A stretch of 23,888 nt of DNA from Chitinophaga pinensis (GCA_945875195.1 CAMCJW010000007.1:1-23888), one strand, 5' to 3'; positions 8,227 through 15,739 are shown, numbered from the stretch's first letter. The notes: generated by a model from the sequence alone, not told the origin. Numbers and translations: made by a program.

Positions 8227-9222
8227 TTGAAAAAGCTTATCCAGTATAGTCTGTTTGTTTTTATAGGTGGATTTTTTCTATTTTTTGTTTTCAAAGATAC
8301 CAATTGGACAGATCTCTTTCAAAAAATGGCCAATGCCAATTTATATTGGCTGATGCTAGGTGTTGTTATCTCCTTGTTTAGCCATTGGTTAAGAGCTTTA
8401 AGAGCCACTCAACTTTATAGTGCCATGCAATATGAGGTTTCTGTAACCCATAGTTTTTACGCGGTATTGGTTGGTTACATGATGAATTATATTATCCCCA
8501 GAGCGGGTGAAGTATCTCGCTGTGCAGCATTGAGCAAAACAGACGATGTACCTGTTGAAAAATCTTTAGGTTCAGTAGTAACAGAAAGATTAGTTGATAT
8601 GGTGCTCTTAGCACTTATTTTAGGAACCATATTTTTACTTCAATTCGACTTAATTAGCAGCTTCCTAACCAAGACATTAAATTCGGGAAATACAGGTACT
8701 CAAAATGCTGGATTGCCATGGAAATGGATAATTTTATTGGGTATGGCAGCCATAAGCTGCTTGTTATTTGTTCTAAGAAAAAAGCTTGTTAAAACAACCT
8801 TGTTCTCCAGAATTTTTGTAATGATTCAGGGATTTGGCGATGGTTTATTGAGCATTAGACATATAAAAAATCCTTTCCTATTTATATTACTTTCAGTGTT
8901 CATTTGGGCTGGCTATATTTTAATGATGTATGTTTGCTTGTTTGCAATGGATTCAACATCTCACTTAAACTTTGTAGATTGCCTTACGGTATTTGCAATT
9001 GGAACCATTGGGATTGTTTTACCTGCCCCAGGTGCTGGAGCTGGTACTTATCATTTCTTTGTAATGCAATCATTACTTTTATTTGGTGTTGCCAAAGAAG
9101 ACGGAATAGCATACGCAACTATGGTTCATGGCATACAAATGATTGTTTTAGTAGCCTTGGGTGCAATTGCCTCTTTGTTAGTAATCAGCAAACAAAAAAA
9201 GAAAATAAATGAGCAAGCATAA
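8227..9222 (+). CDS. UPF0104/LPG synthase-type transmembrane protein
   Basis: 331-residue inner-membrane protein of the lysylphosphatidylglycerol synthase transmembrane family (UPF0104, AglD2-like). It has about eight hydrophobic segments and a charged lysine-rich tail (SKQKKKINEQA). Family signatures visible are LRALRATQLY after the second helix, the NYIIPRAGEVSRCAALSKTDDVPVEKS segment ending in GSVVTERLVDMV, and the glycine-rich PAPGAGAGTYHF near 263-275. Members lack the soluble aminoacyl-transfer domain of MprF; a lipid or lipid-linked sugar transport role has been proposed but is not settled. Translation starts at TTG (8227), 6 nt after panD, giving MKKLIQYSLFVF; no earlier ATG is in frame and the next Met would remove the first helix. 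It overlaps rfaE2 by 14 nt. Confidence 0.85.
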   Translation: MKKLIQYSLFVFIGGFFLFFVFKDTNWTDLFQKMANANLYWLMLGVVISLFSHWLRALRATQLYSAMQYEVSVTHSFYAVLVGYMMNYIIPRAGEVSRCAALSKTDDVPVEKSLGSVVTERLVDMVLLALILGTIFLLQFDLISSFLTKTLNSGNTGTQNAGLPWKWIILLGMAAISCLLFVLRKKLVKTTLFSRIFVMIQGFGDGLLSIRHIKNPFLFILLSVFIWAGYILMMYVCLFAMDSTSHLNFVDCLTVFAIGTIGIVLPAPGAGAGTYHFFVMQSLLLFGVAKEDGIAYATMVHGIQMIVLVALGAIASLLVISKQKKKINEQA

Positions 9223-9700
9223 TTCGGTTCGAACCAAACTTTTTGATTGGGATGGCTTGAGGACAAAAGTTGCGCAATGGGAAAAGGAAGGCAAAAAAAT
9301 TGTTTTCACCAATGGTTGTTTTGATATCCTTCACAAAGGGCATGTTGACTATTTGGCCAAGGCAGCAGATTTAGGTGATGTGCTCGTTTTAGGTTTAAAT
9401 ACAGATGAATCTGTTAGCAGATTGAAAGGACCACACAGACCCATTCAAGATGAGCAATCTAGAATGCTAATCATGGCCTCCTTAGGTTTTGTAGATGCAG
9501 TGGTGCTTTTTAATGAACCAACTCCATTAAAGCTTATTGAATTGGTTCAACCCGATGTTTTAGTAAAAGGAAGCGATTACAATATTGAACAAATTGTTGG
9601 TTATAATGTGGTTAAGGCAAAGGGGGGAGAAGTTAAAACCATTGATTTCTTAGCTGGCTATTCAACAAGCGCTATTGAAAAAAAAATTAAAGCTTCTTAA
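9209..9700 (+). CDS. rfaE2: D-glycero-beta-D-manno-heptose 1-phosphate adenylyltransferase
   Basis: 163-residue nucleotidyltransferase that makes ADP-heptose for lipopolysaccharide or S-layer glycan synthesis from heptose 1-phosphate and ATP. The cytidylyltransferase-type signature FTNGCFDILHKGHVDYL covers residues 33-49, with the HxGH motif at 42-45. NTDESVSRLKGPHRPI and LVKGSDYNIEQIVG match the C-terminal half of HldE/RfaE. In enterobacteria this domain is fused to a sugar kinase; here it stands alone, the usual Bacteroidota arrangement. The first 30 residues precede the core and are only weakly conserved. It is translationally coupled to the UPF0104 gene by a 14-nt overlap. The kinase partner and gmhB are not in the window. 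Confidence 0.92.
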   Translation: MSKHNSVRTKLFDWDGLRTKVAQWEKEGKKIVFTNGCFDILHKGHVDYLAKAADLGDVLVLGLNTDESVSRLKGPHRPIQDEQSRMLIMASLGFVDAVVLFNEPTPLKLIELVQPDVLVKGSDYNIEQIVGYNVVKAKGGEVKTIDFLAGYSTSAIEKKIKAS

Positions 9701-9721
9701 ACAAAAACCATAAGTAAATGG

Positions 9722-9752
9722 TTTGAATATCTGAAGTCAACAACTATATTCG
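9722..9752 (+). promoter_or_regulatory. Promoter of the acyl-CoA dehydrogenase gene
   Basis: TTTG (9722-9725), 19 nt, then TATATTCG (9745-9752), one base off TAnnTTTG. The predicted leader before the ATG at 9773 is about 14 nt. The same TATATTCG octamer occurs in front of hipB. Confidence 0.5.
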
Positions 9753-9772
9753 CCGAACCAAATTGAAAGTAT

Positions 9773-10912
9773 ATGAATTTTGAATTTACCGAAGAACATT
9801 TAAACGTGCAACAAGCAGCGCGCGATTTTGCGCAAACTGAATTATTGCCAGGAGTTATTGAAAGAGATAACGAGCAGAAATTTCCTTATGAGCAAATTAA
9901 AAAATTAGGTGAGCTAGGTTTTATGGGAATTATGGTTGACCCTAAATATGGTGGAGCTGGAATGGATACCATTTCATACGTTTTGGCCATGGAAGAGTTG
10001 TCAAAAATTGATGCTTCGGCTTCGGTGGTTGTATCAGTGAATAATTCTTTGGTATGTTGGGGTATAGAAACTTATGGCAACGAAGCGCAAAAACAAAAAT
10101 ATTTAGTGCCTTTGGCTAGTGGCCAAGTGCACGGTGCTTTTTTATTATCTGAGCCAGAAGCCGGTAGCGACGCTACTTCGCAAAGAACAACTGCAGAAGA
10201 TAAAGGTGATTATTATTTATTAAATGGAACCAAAAATTGGATCACCAATGGTAATTCTGGAACCTACTATTTGGTAATTGCCCAAACACATGTAGAAAAA
10301 GGCCACAAAGGAATCAATGCCTTTATTGTAGAAAAAAACTGGGAAGGTGTAACTATTGGTAGGAAAGAAGATAAAATGGGAATTCGCGGTAGTGATACTC
10401 ATTCTATTATGTTTCAAGATGTAAAAGTACCTAAAGAAAATAGAATTGGCGAAGATGGATTTGGATTTAAATTTGCGATGAAGGTTTTAGCTGGAGGCCG
10501 CATAGGCATTGCAGCTCAGGCCTTAGGAATAGCAAGCGGTGCCTATGAATTGGCATTAAAATATTCTAAGGAACGCAAAGCATTTGGAAAAGAAATTATG
10601 CACCACCAAGCAATCCAATTTAAGCTTGCAGATATGGCTACTCAAATTGAAGCAGCAAGGTTATTAGTAGTGAAAGCGGCTTGGTTGAAAGATACAGGAA
10701 AAGATTATGCATTGGCTAGTTCTATGGCAAAAGTATTCGCATCAGAAACTGCCATGTGGGTGAGCACTGAAGCTGTTCAAGTTCATGGTGGCTATGGTTA
10801 TGTTAAAGAATACCACGTAGAACGCTTGATGCGTGATGCTAAGATTACCCAAATATACGAAGGAACCAGTGAAGTTAATAGAATTGTAATTTCAAGAGAA
10901 TTACTGAGGTAA
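9773..10912 (+). CDS. Acyl-CoA dehydrogenase (short-chain/butyryl type)
   Basis: 379-residue FAD enzyme that introduces the alpha-beta double bond in acyl-CoA thioesters; electrons pass to ETF. The three-domain order is intact: N-terminal helices (1-115), the beta-domain signature GAFLLSEPEAGSD and NGTKNWITNG (about 120-165), and the C-terminal helical domain with KERKAFGKEI and QVHGGYGYVKEYHVERLMRD. The catalytic base is Glu363 in IYEGTSE, the position used by short- and medium-chain and butyryl-CoA dehydrogenases, not the isovaleryl/long-chain position. Substrate length cannot be read with certainty. The gene is a single transcription unit with its own promoter and a strong hairpin terminator. 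Other acyl-CoA genes lie near 18764-21289. Confidence 0.95.
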   Translation: MNFEFTEEHLNVQQAARDFAQTELLPGVIERDNEQKFPYEQIKKLGELGFMGIMVDPKYGGAGMDTISYVLAMEELSKIDASASVVVSVNNSLVCWGIETYGNEAQKQKYLVPLASGQVHGAFLLSEPEAGSDATSQRTTAEDKGDYYLLNGTKNWITNGNSGTYYLVIAQTHVEKGHKGINAFIVEKNWEGVTIGRKEDKMGIRGSDTHSIMFQDVKVPKENRIGEDGFGFKFAMKVLAGGRIGIAAQALGIASGAYELALKYSKERKAFGKEIMHHQAIQFKLADMATQIEAARLLVVKAAWLKDTGKDYALASSMAKVFASETAMWVSTEAVQVHGGYGYVKEYHVERLMRDAKITQIYEGTSEVNRIVISRELLR

Positions 10913-10931
10913 TATTTCTCCTACATACTAT

Positions 10932-10971
10932 AATCCCAGAATTGAGGCAGCTTAGTTCTGGGATTTTTTTT
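10932..10971 (+). terminator. Intrinsic terminator after the acyl-CoA dehydrogenase gene
   Basis: A perfect 10-bp stem, AATCCCAGAA (10932-10941) and TTCTGGGATT (10956-10965), with a 14-nt loop, is followed by a T run to 10971. The last T of the run forms part of the stop codon (10970-10972) of the convergent histidine phosphatase gene. The minus strand has no matching T tract, so it should work in one direction. Confidence 0.85.
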
Positions 10972-11584
10972 AGCTCATGAGATGTGTCATATCACAATTC
11001 TTGATAACCCTGAATTTATTTCCGTCGAATTCTAATACATATAAACACAAGTTTCGGTGTTCAAAACTATCCATTTCAGATAAAGGCAATTCCAATAAAT
11101 TGCATAAAAAACACTTCAAAGCCCTACCGTGCATAGCAATCAATACGCATTCATCTGTTTGTTGCTTGAGGTATTGAACAAATGCTGACTGCCTCAGCTG
11201 AAGGTCTAAAGCACTTTCACCTGCTAAAATTCTGGCACTGTAATTTCCAGTATTCCAAGATTTAACTACCTCGCCATATACTTTTCTTTCCACTTCGTTT
11301 TGTGGCTTACCTTCATATATGCCCCAAGAAATTTCATTCAGAGCTGGAACTGCCTCATAAGTATAACCTGCCTCAATAAATGGCAGTACACTTTGATGTG
11401 TGCGAATTAAACTTGAAGTGTAAATTTTATTAAACTTAATTTCCTTGTAATGCTTATAAAACTTCCGCGCTTGGTCTATCCCCAGTTGATTAAGAGGCAT
11501 ATCAACGCCACTACCTTGAACTATTCCTAGCTTATTAAATTCGGTTTCACCATGTCTAATTATATAAAATAACCTATTACCCAT
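10970..11584 (-). CDS. Histidine phosphatase family protein
   Basis: 204-residue member of the histidine phosphatase (phosphoglycerate mutase-like) superfamily. The phospho-accepting His11 is in the RHGETEFN signature (10-17). Arg61 (SSLIRTHQ), Glu84 (LNEISWGIYEG) and the second catalytic His152 (AMHGRALK) complete the phosphate pocket. The order and spacing fit the cofactor-dependent phosphatase branch (alpha-ribazole phosphatase or broad-specificity phosphatase type) rather than glycolytic mutase, which is longer. There is no signal peptide, so it should be cytosolic. The substrate cannot be predicted, as the neighbours belong to unrelated units. Its stop codon lies in the T tract of the opposing terminator. 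I found no convincing promoter upstream. Confidence 0.9.
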   Translation of the reverse strand: MGNRLFYIIRHGETEFNKLGIVQGSGVDMPLNQLGIDQARKFYKHYKEIKFNKIYTSSLIRTHQSVLPFIEAGYTYEAVPALNEISWGIYEGKPQNEVERKVYGEVVKSWNTGNYSARILAGESALDLQLRQSAFVQYLKQQTDECVLIAMHGRALKCFLCNLLELPLSEMDSFEHRNLCLYVLEFDGNKFRVIKNCDMTHLMS

Positions 11585-11682
11585 ATAGGCAGCAAAATAA
11601 TATAAGTTATTTAACTTGGCATAATATTAAACAATATATTAAATTGCTTGAAATAAAAAACCATGAAAACAGCGGAATAAGA

Positions 11683-12171
11683 ATGGCAAGATTTATATGT
11701 TTTTTTCTATTAATAAGTTGGTTCAAACCTTCCGTTACCTCTGCACAATGCATTGATGCACTTAGTATTAGTCCTTCCTTTCCTTGTCCTGATCCAACCT
11801 ATAGACCTGTTTGTGGATGCGATGGTATTACTTACAGACATGACTGTGAAGCTAGGTATAGAAATGGCGTATTAACTTGGACAGATGGTCCTTGCAACGG
11901 GTTTGAAATAGATTTAATTCCAAGCTTTGTCTCCGACAATGACATATTGAGATTTACCTTTGTTCAAAATACAGGAAGCACCGCTAACTTTTATTTAATT
12001 GATTATTTTGGTAAAATCATGATCCAAAGAACACTCCCAGCAAGTGATAATTTTGCCATTCCATTCATTTTCGACCTTCCAGAGGTGAATAGCATGCGGC
12101 CAGGACCATATATTATTTTGGTATTCAATGCAAAAGGAACTTATCGGTTTAAAAAGTTTGTAAAGGTGTAA
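11683..12171 (+). CDS. Secreted Kazal-type protease inhibitor with T9SS-like tail
   Basis: 162-residue exported protein. The frame is open from a TTG at 11644, but ATG 11683 begins a proper signal peptide (MARFICFFLLISWF...TSA, cleaved before Gln22). Residues 23-71 form a Kazal domain with six cysteines: Cys23, PC, PVC-GC-DGITY, a Cys in HDCEAR, and the closing GPC. This variant (VCGCDGxTY...C...GxxxWxxGxC) is frequent in Bacteroidota secreted proteins and is expected to inhibit serine proteases. The last 90 residues look like a T9SS sorting domain (LIDYFGKIM, PGPYIILVFNAKG, FKKFVKV), but without the usual YPNP start, so secretion by T9SS is likely but not proven. The target protease is unknown. 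It could act on host, competitor or self proteases. Confidence 0.8.
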   Translation: MARFICFFLLISWFKPSVTSAQCIDALSISPSFPCPDPTYRPVCGCDGITYRHDCEARYRNGVLTWTDGPCNGFEIDLIPSFVSDNDILRFTFVQNTGSTANFYLIDYFGKIMIQRTLPASDNFAIPFIFDLPEVNSMRPGPYIILVFNAKGTYRFKKFVKV

Positions 12172-12241
12172 GACAATAAAAATCAACCTTTTCTCAACCT
12201 TCTGCAATTTTAGCTGTATGATTCAATATTTCTTTTGGCAA

Positions 12242-12277
12242 TTTGGTAGGTGAATCCCAACTATTTGCCTATCTTCG
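12242..12277 (+). promoter_or_regulatory. Upstream copy of a duplicated promoter unit before rplM
   Basis: TATCTTCG (12270-12277) is one base off the -7 consensus and lies in GCCTATCTTCGCAACCC. A TTTG sits at 12242-12245, 24 nt before it, longer than the usual spacing. A closely similar unit follows at 12316-12350. Transcripts from here would carry a leader of about 95 nt. Confidence 0.4.
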
Positions 12278-12315
12278 CAACCCTCAAATAGGAAAAAGTG
12301 AGATTTTTTAAACAT

Positions 12316-12350
12316 TTTGTTGTGAATTATCAAAACATGGCCTATTTTTG
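12316..12350 (+). promoter_or_regulatory. Promoter proximal to rplM
   Basis: TATTTTTG (12343-12350) is an exact -7 element within GCCTATTTTTGCAACCC. TTTG is at 12316-12319, 23 nt before it; a nearer TTG at 12320-12322 gives 20 nt. The leader to the GTG start at 12378 would be about 20 nt. The rest of the 12172-12377 gap shows no gene and no clear terminator for the Kazal gene. Confidence 0.5.
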
Positions 12351-12377
12351 CAACCCCTTTAATAAAACTGATCAAGC

Positions 12378-12821
12378 GTGGACGCATTAAGTTACAAAAC
12401 AATCTCAGCCAATAAGGCAAGCACAACCAAAAACTGGTTTGTGATTGATGCTGAAGGACAAACCTTAGGAAGATTTGCCAGCAAAGTGGCGAACATATTA
12501 CGTGGCAAACACAAGCCATCATTTACACCTCATTCAGATTGTGGTGATTACGTGATTATTATCAATGCTGATAAAATCCGTTTCACTGGAAACAAATTGA
12601 ATGACAAAGAATACAAATTCTTCTCGGGATACCCAGGAGGTTTGCGTTTTGAGGTAGCTAAAGATATTCTTGTGCGCAGGCCAACTTACATTGCAGAACA
12701 TGCAATAAAAGGAATGCTTCCAAAAAACAAATTGGGTTCTGAGTTATTCCGTAATCTGCATGTATACGCAGGATCTGAACATCCTCATGGAGCACAACAA
12801 CCAAAAGAATTAAAATTCTAA
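12378..12821 (+). CDS. rplM: 50S ribosomal protein L13
   Basis: 147-residue L13, an early-assembling protein of the large ribosomal subunit that binds 23S rRNA. The typical Bacteroidota N-terminus (MDALSYKTISANKA) is followed by NWFVIDAEGQTLGRFASKVANILRGK and DCGDYVIIINADKI, then the conserved PTYIAEHAIKGMLPKNKLG...LHVYAGSEHPH. The start is GTG at 12378: it gives exactly the conserved beginning, and no ATG lies near. Only 3 nt separate it from rpsI, the conserved L13-S9 pair. Two similar promoters precede it. Autoregulation through a leader is known for L13 in some bacteria, but I could not recognise a leader structure here. Confidence 0.97.
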   Translation: MDALSYKTISANKASTTKNWFVIDAEGQTLGRFASKVANILRGKHKPSFTPHSDCGDYVIIINADKIRFTGNKLNDKEYKFFSGYPGGLRFEVAKDILVRRPTYIAEHAIKGMLPKNKLGSELFRNLHVYAGSEHPHGAQQPKELKF

Positions 12822-12824
12822 GAG

Positions 12825-13211
12825 ATGGAAATCAATAACGCATTAGGAAGAAGAAAAACAGCGGTTGCCCGTGTTTACCTCACTGCAGGTACAGGAACAA
12901 TGACTGTAAACAAAAAAGACCACAAGGTTTATTTTCCAACATTAAGTTTGCAAATTGCTGCAAACAAAGCATTTCAAGTTACCAATACCGAAGGACAATT
13001 TGATACAACTATTCATGTGAATGGTGGTGGTCAAACTGGCCAAGCAGATGCTATTAAATTAGCCATCTCACGTGCCTTGGTAAAACACAACGCCGAATTA
13101 AAGCCTTCTTTGAAAGTTGCTGGTTTGTTAACCCGTGACCCTAGAATGGTAGAACGTAAGAAGCCAGGTCAGAAGAAGGCTCGTAAACGTTTCCAATTCG
13201 TAAAACGTTAA
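12825..13211 (+). CDS. rpsI: 30S ribosomal protein S9
   Basis: 128-residue S9 of the small ribosomal subunit; its C-terminal tail reaches the P-site tRNA. Visible signatures are ALGRRKTAVARVYL at the start, VNGGGQTGQADAIKLAISRALV in the middle, and the very basic ending LLTRDPRMVERKKPGQKKARKRFQFVKR with the terminal Lys-Arg. The length is normal. It is second in the rplM-rpsI-rpsB operon, 3 nt after rplM and 19 nt before rpsB, so all three are almost surely one transcript. Confidence 0.98.
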   Translation: MEINNALGRRKTAVARVYLTAGTGTMTVNKKDHKVYFPTLSLQIAANKAFQVTNTEGQFDTTIHVNGGGQTGQADAIKLAISRALVKHNAELKPSLKVAGLLTRDPRMVERKKPGQKKARKRFQFVKR

Positions 13212-13230
13212 TCAGAATTTATCAATTTAT

Positions 13231-13974
13231 ATGTCAAAAATCACGCACGAAGAGTTGCTGGAAGCGGGAGTGCACTTTGGTCACTTAACCCGCAAATGGA
13301 ATCCGAAAATGGCACCATATGTATTTATGGAGAAAAACGGAATCCACCTCATCGATCTACACAAAACAGCTGTAAAGCTGGATGAGGCCGCCCAAGCCAT
13401 TAAAAACATCGTTAAGTCTGGCCGTAAAGTACTTTATGTTGCTACTAAAAAGCAAGCTAAAGAGATTATGGAAAATGAGGCTAAACGTGTAAACATGCCT
13501 TATGTTTGCGATCGTTGGTTAGGCGGCATGCTTACCAATTTCGGAACGGTAAGAAAAAGTATTAAGAAAATGCAAACTTTAGAAAAGTTAGCGCAAGATG
13601 GTACTTACACCAATATCAATAAGAAAGAGCGTTTGATGATCGATCGCGAAAAAATCAAGTTGAAAAAAGTGTTAGGTGGAATCGCAGATCTTAATCGTTT
13701 ACCTGCAGCATTGCTTATAGTTGACATCAAACGCGAACACATTGCAGTTGCAGAAGCCACAAAATTAAATATCCCTACTTTTGGAATAGTAGATACCAAC
13801 TCAGATCCAACCCTAGTTGATTTCCCTATCCCTGCTAATGACGATGCAGCAAAATCAATCGCTTTGATTACCCGCTACATCACAGACGCAATCGTTGAAG
13901 GTTTATCTGAACGCAAACGCGAGAAAGAAGAAACAGTAGACAAAGAAGCGGTAGCTGAAAAAGAGGAAGCATAA
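13231..13974 (+). CDS. rpsB: 30S ribosomal protein S2
   Basis: 247-residue S2 of the small subunit. Conserved segments include EAGVHFGHLTRKWNPKMAPYVFMEKNGIHLIDLHKT near the start, NMPYVCDRWLGGMLTNF in the first half, and the C-terminal IPTFGIVDTNSDPTLVDFPIPANDDA. It ends in a highly charged tail (KREKEETVDKEAVAEKEEA), common in this phylum and variable between species. It follows rpsI by 19 nt. A strong GC-rich hairpin begins 6 nt after its stop codon and separates it from tsf, with which it is normally co-transcribed. Confidence 0.98.
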   Translation: MSKITHEELLEAGVHFGHLTRKWNPKMAPYVFMEKNGIHLIDLHKTAVKLDEAAQAIKNIVKSGRKVLYVATKKQAKEIMENEAKRVNMPYVCDRWLGGMLTNFGTVRKSIKKMQTLEKLAQDGTYTNINKKERLMIDREKIKLKKVLGGIADLNRLPAALLIVDIKREHIAVAEATKLNIPTFGIVDTNSDPTLVDFPIPANDDAAKSIALITRYITDAIVEGLSERKREKEETVDKEAVAEKEEA

Positions 13975-13980
13975 AAAAAC

Positions 13981-14018
13981 GCCTCCGTCCGCCAGCAGGC
14001 CGACGGAGGCATTTTTTT
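13981..14018. terminator. GC-rich hairpin between rpsB and tsf
   Basis: GCCTCCGTC (13981-13989) pairs with GACGGAGGC (14002-14010). Inside, after a C-C mismatch, GCC/GGC pair around an AGCA loop. The stem is preceded by seven A and followed by A and seven T, so it reads as an intrinsic terminator on both strands. It is far richer in G+C than the surrounding DNA. I see no good promoter between it and tsf, so tsf probably depends on partial read-through. Confidence 0.8.
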
Positions 14019-14052
14019 AACAACACCATATTGAAAAAATAAAAATACTACA

Positions 14053-14892
14053 ATGAGTACAACTAACACAATTAGTGCTGCAGACGTAAACAACTTACGT
14101 CAGTTGACAGGCGCAGGAATGATGGACTGCAAAAAAGCGTTGCAAGAAAGCAATGGCGACATGGAAGCTGCCATAGATTTTTTAAGGAAAAAAGGTGCTA
14201 AAATTTCAGCAAATCGTGCTGATCGTGATGCAAAAGAAGGTGCAATTATTGCTAAAGTCACAAGCGACAATAAACTTGGCGTTATTATTCAGTTGAGCTG
14301 TGAAACCGATTTCGTTGCTAAAAATGAAGATTTTGTAGCCTTTACACACAAATTAGTTGATTTAGCTCTTGCCAATAAAGCTGCCAATGTTGAAGCATTA
14401 AGAGCTTTACCAATGGATGGCTTAACCGTTGCCGATAAGTTAACTGAGCAAGTTGGTAAAATTGGGGAGAAAATTGACGTGGTCAAATACGAAATCGTAA
14501 CAGGTGAAAATATTGTTCCTTACATTCACGCTGGTAACAGGTTGAGCGTATTGGTTTCATTGAACCATCCTGCTTCTGAAGCAAATTTTATTGCTGGTAA
14601 AGATGTAGCCATGCAAATTGCTGCTTTGAACCCAGTAGCTTTAGATAAAGGAGATGTTGATCCTACCATTATTGAACGTGAAATAGCAATTGGAATGGAC
14701 CAAGCCCGCGCAGAAGGTAAGCCTGAAGCCATGCTTGAGAAAATTGCTCAAGGTAAATTAGGTAAGTTCTACAAAGACTCAACTTTATTGAACCAAGAAT
14801 TTGTTAAAGACAACAGCAAAACTATTCTACAAATGCTTGATGGCATTGAGAAAGGTTTAACTGTTGTTTCATTTAAGCGAGTATCTTTATAA
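14053..14892 (+). CDS. tsf: Elongation factor Ts
   Basis: 279-residue EF-Ts, the guanine-nucleotide exchange factor that recharges EF-Tu. The N-terminal UBA-like domain is clear (VNNLRQLTGAGMMDCKKALQESNGDMEAAIDFLRKKG, about 11-47), followed by the core motif CETDFVAKN (about 83-91), which contains the TDFV residues that disturb the EF-Tu Mg site. The long middle and C-terminal parts have the usual two subdomains and coiled-coil region, ending VVSFKRVSL. The length is typical for Bacteroidota. It lies 78 nt after rpsB, beyond the GC-rich hairpin, and is closed by its own perfect-palindrome terminator. Confidence 0.97.
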   Translation: MSTTNTISAADVNNLRQLTGAGMMDCKKALQESNGDMEAAIDFLRKKGAKISANRADRDAKEGAIIAKVTSDNKLGVIIQLSCETDFVAKNEDFVAFTHKLVDLALANKAANVEALRALPMDGLTVADKLTEQVGKIGEKIDVVKYEIVTGENIVPYIHAGNRLSVLVSLNHPASEANFIAGKDVAMQIAALNPVALDKGDVDPTIIEREIAIGMDQARAEGKPEAMLEKIAQGKLGKFYKDSTLLNQEFVKDNSKTILQMLDGIEKGLTVVSFKRVSL

Positions 14893-14898
14893 TTATTT

Positions 14899-14933
14899 AA
14901 AAATCCTCTTCAAATTTGAAGAGGATTTTTTTT
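14899..14933 (+). terminator. Terminator after tsf
   Basis: A 32-base perfect palindrome (14899-14930, centred between 14914 and 14915; arm AAATCCTCTTC...) is followed by more T to 14933. As RNA it gives a long stem with an AT-rich tip and a U tract. It ends the ribosomal operon and insulates pyrH. Confidence 0.88.
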
Positions 14934-14974
14934 GCCTAAAAATTATTAATTCAACATATTCCTCTACCAATTTG

Positions 14975-14982
14975 TAACTTCG
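14975..14982 (+). promoter_or_regulatory. Possible -7 element of pyrH
   Basis: TAACTTCG is one base off TAnnTTTG, 26 nt before the pyrH start codon. No TTTG lies at the normal -33 distance, so the call is weak. A promoter is expected here because a strong terminator lies just upstream. Confidence 0.35.
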
Positions 14983-15008
14983 TAACTCAAAAATATAATC
15001 CTCAACAA

Positions 15009-15716
15009 ATGAAATACAAACGCGTTCTGCTAAAACTAAGTGGCGAAGCCTTAATGGGCGAGATGCAATATGGTATTGACCCTAAAATTTTAGAACAATA
15101 TGCATTAGATGTAAAATCGGTAGTAGATGCAGGTGTTGAAGTGGCTATTGTTATTGGTGGCGGTAATATTTTTAGAGGAGTGCAAGGAGTTGCTGGTGGT
15201 TTAGTTGAACGTGCACAAGGAGATTACATGGGCATGCTTGCTACCGTTATTAACTCTATGGCCTTACAAGGAGCTTTAGAAAAAATTGGCATGAAAACTC
15301 GTCTCCTTACTGCTATACACATGGAACAAATTGCTGAACCTTTTATCCGCCGCCGCGCAATTAGGCATTTAGAAAAAGGTCGTGTTGTAATATTTGGCGC
15401 TGGTACAGGAAATCCGTATTTTACTACAGATTCTGCTGCTGCATTGCGCTCAGTTGAAATAGATGCAAACTTAGTATTAAAAGGAACCAGGGTAGATGGA
15501 ATATATACTGCGGATCCAGAAAAAGACAAATCAGCTACAAGATTTAACCAAATTAGCTTTGAAGAAGTTTACGAAAGAGGTCTAAATGTGATGGATATGA
15601 CAGCCATTACTTTATGCCAAGAAAATAAAATGCCAATTGTGGTTTTTGATATGAACAAAATGGGCAACTTCCTTCGTGTATGCCAAGGCCATGATGTAGG
15701 AACTACAGTAAGTTAA
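15009..15716 (+). CDS. pyrH: UMP kinase
   Basis: 235-residue bacterial UMP kinase of the amino-acid kinase fold, phosphorylating UMP to UDP with ATP. Motifs: LLKLSGEALMG with the catalytic Lys9, IVIGGGNIFRG (about 47-57), the UMP-binding GDYMGMLATVINSMAL region, FGAGTGNPYFTTDSAAALR, and the C-terminal PIVVFDMNKMGN. The length is as usual. In many bacteria, including many Bacteroidota, frr (ribosome recycling factor) follows pyrH; here the next gene is dxs on the other strand, so the rpsB-tsf-pyrH-frr order is cut short. Confidence 0.97.
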   Translation: MKYKRVLLKLSGEALMGEMQYGIDPKILEQYALDVKSVVDAGVEVAIVIGGGNIFRGVQGVAGGLVERAQGDYMGMLATVINSMALQGALEKIGMKTRLLTAIHMEQIAEPFIRRRAIRHLEKGRVVIFGAGTGNPYFTTDSAAALRSVEIDANLVLKGTRVDGIYTADPEKDKSATRFNQISFEEVYERGLNVMDMTAITLCQENKMPIVVFDMNKMGNFLRVCQGHDVGTTVS

Positions 15717-15739
15717 TTTAATTAGCACAATTAAGTAGT

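Noticed and set aside
8904..9212. Second plus-strand frame inside the UPF0104 gene
   Set aside because: It is an out-of-frame shadow: Cys/Trp-rich translation of DNA encoding transmembrane helices.
12223..12522. Minus-strand open frame of 99 residues across the rplM start
   Set aside because: It is antisense to rplM and its promoter region, has no recognisable domain and no sensible context.
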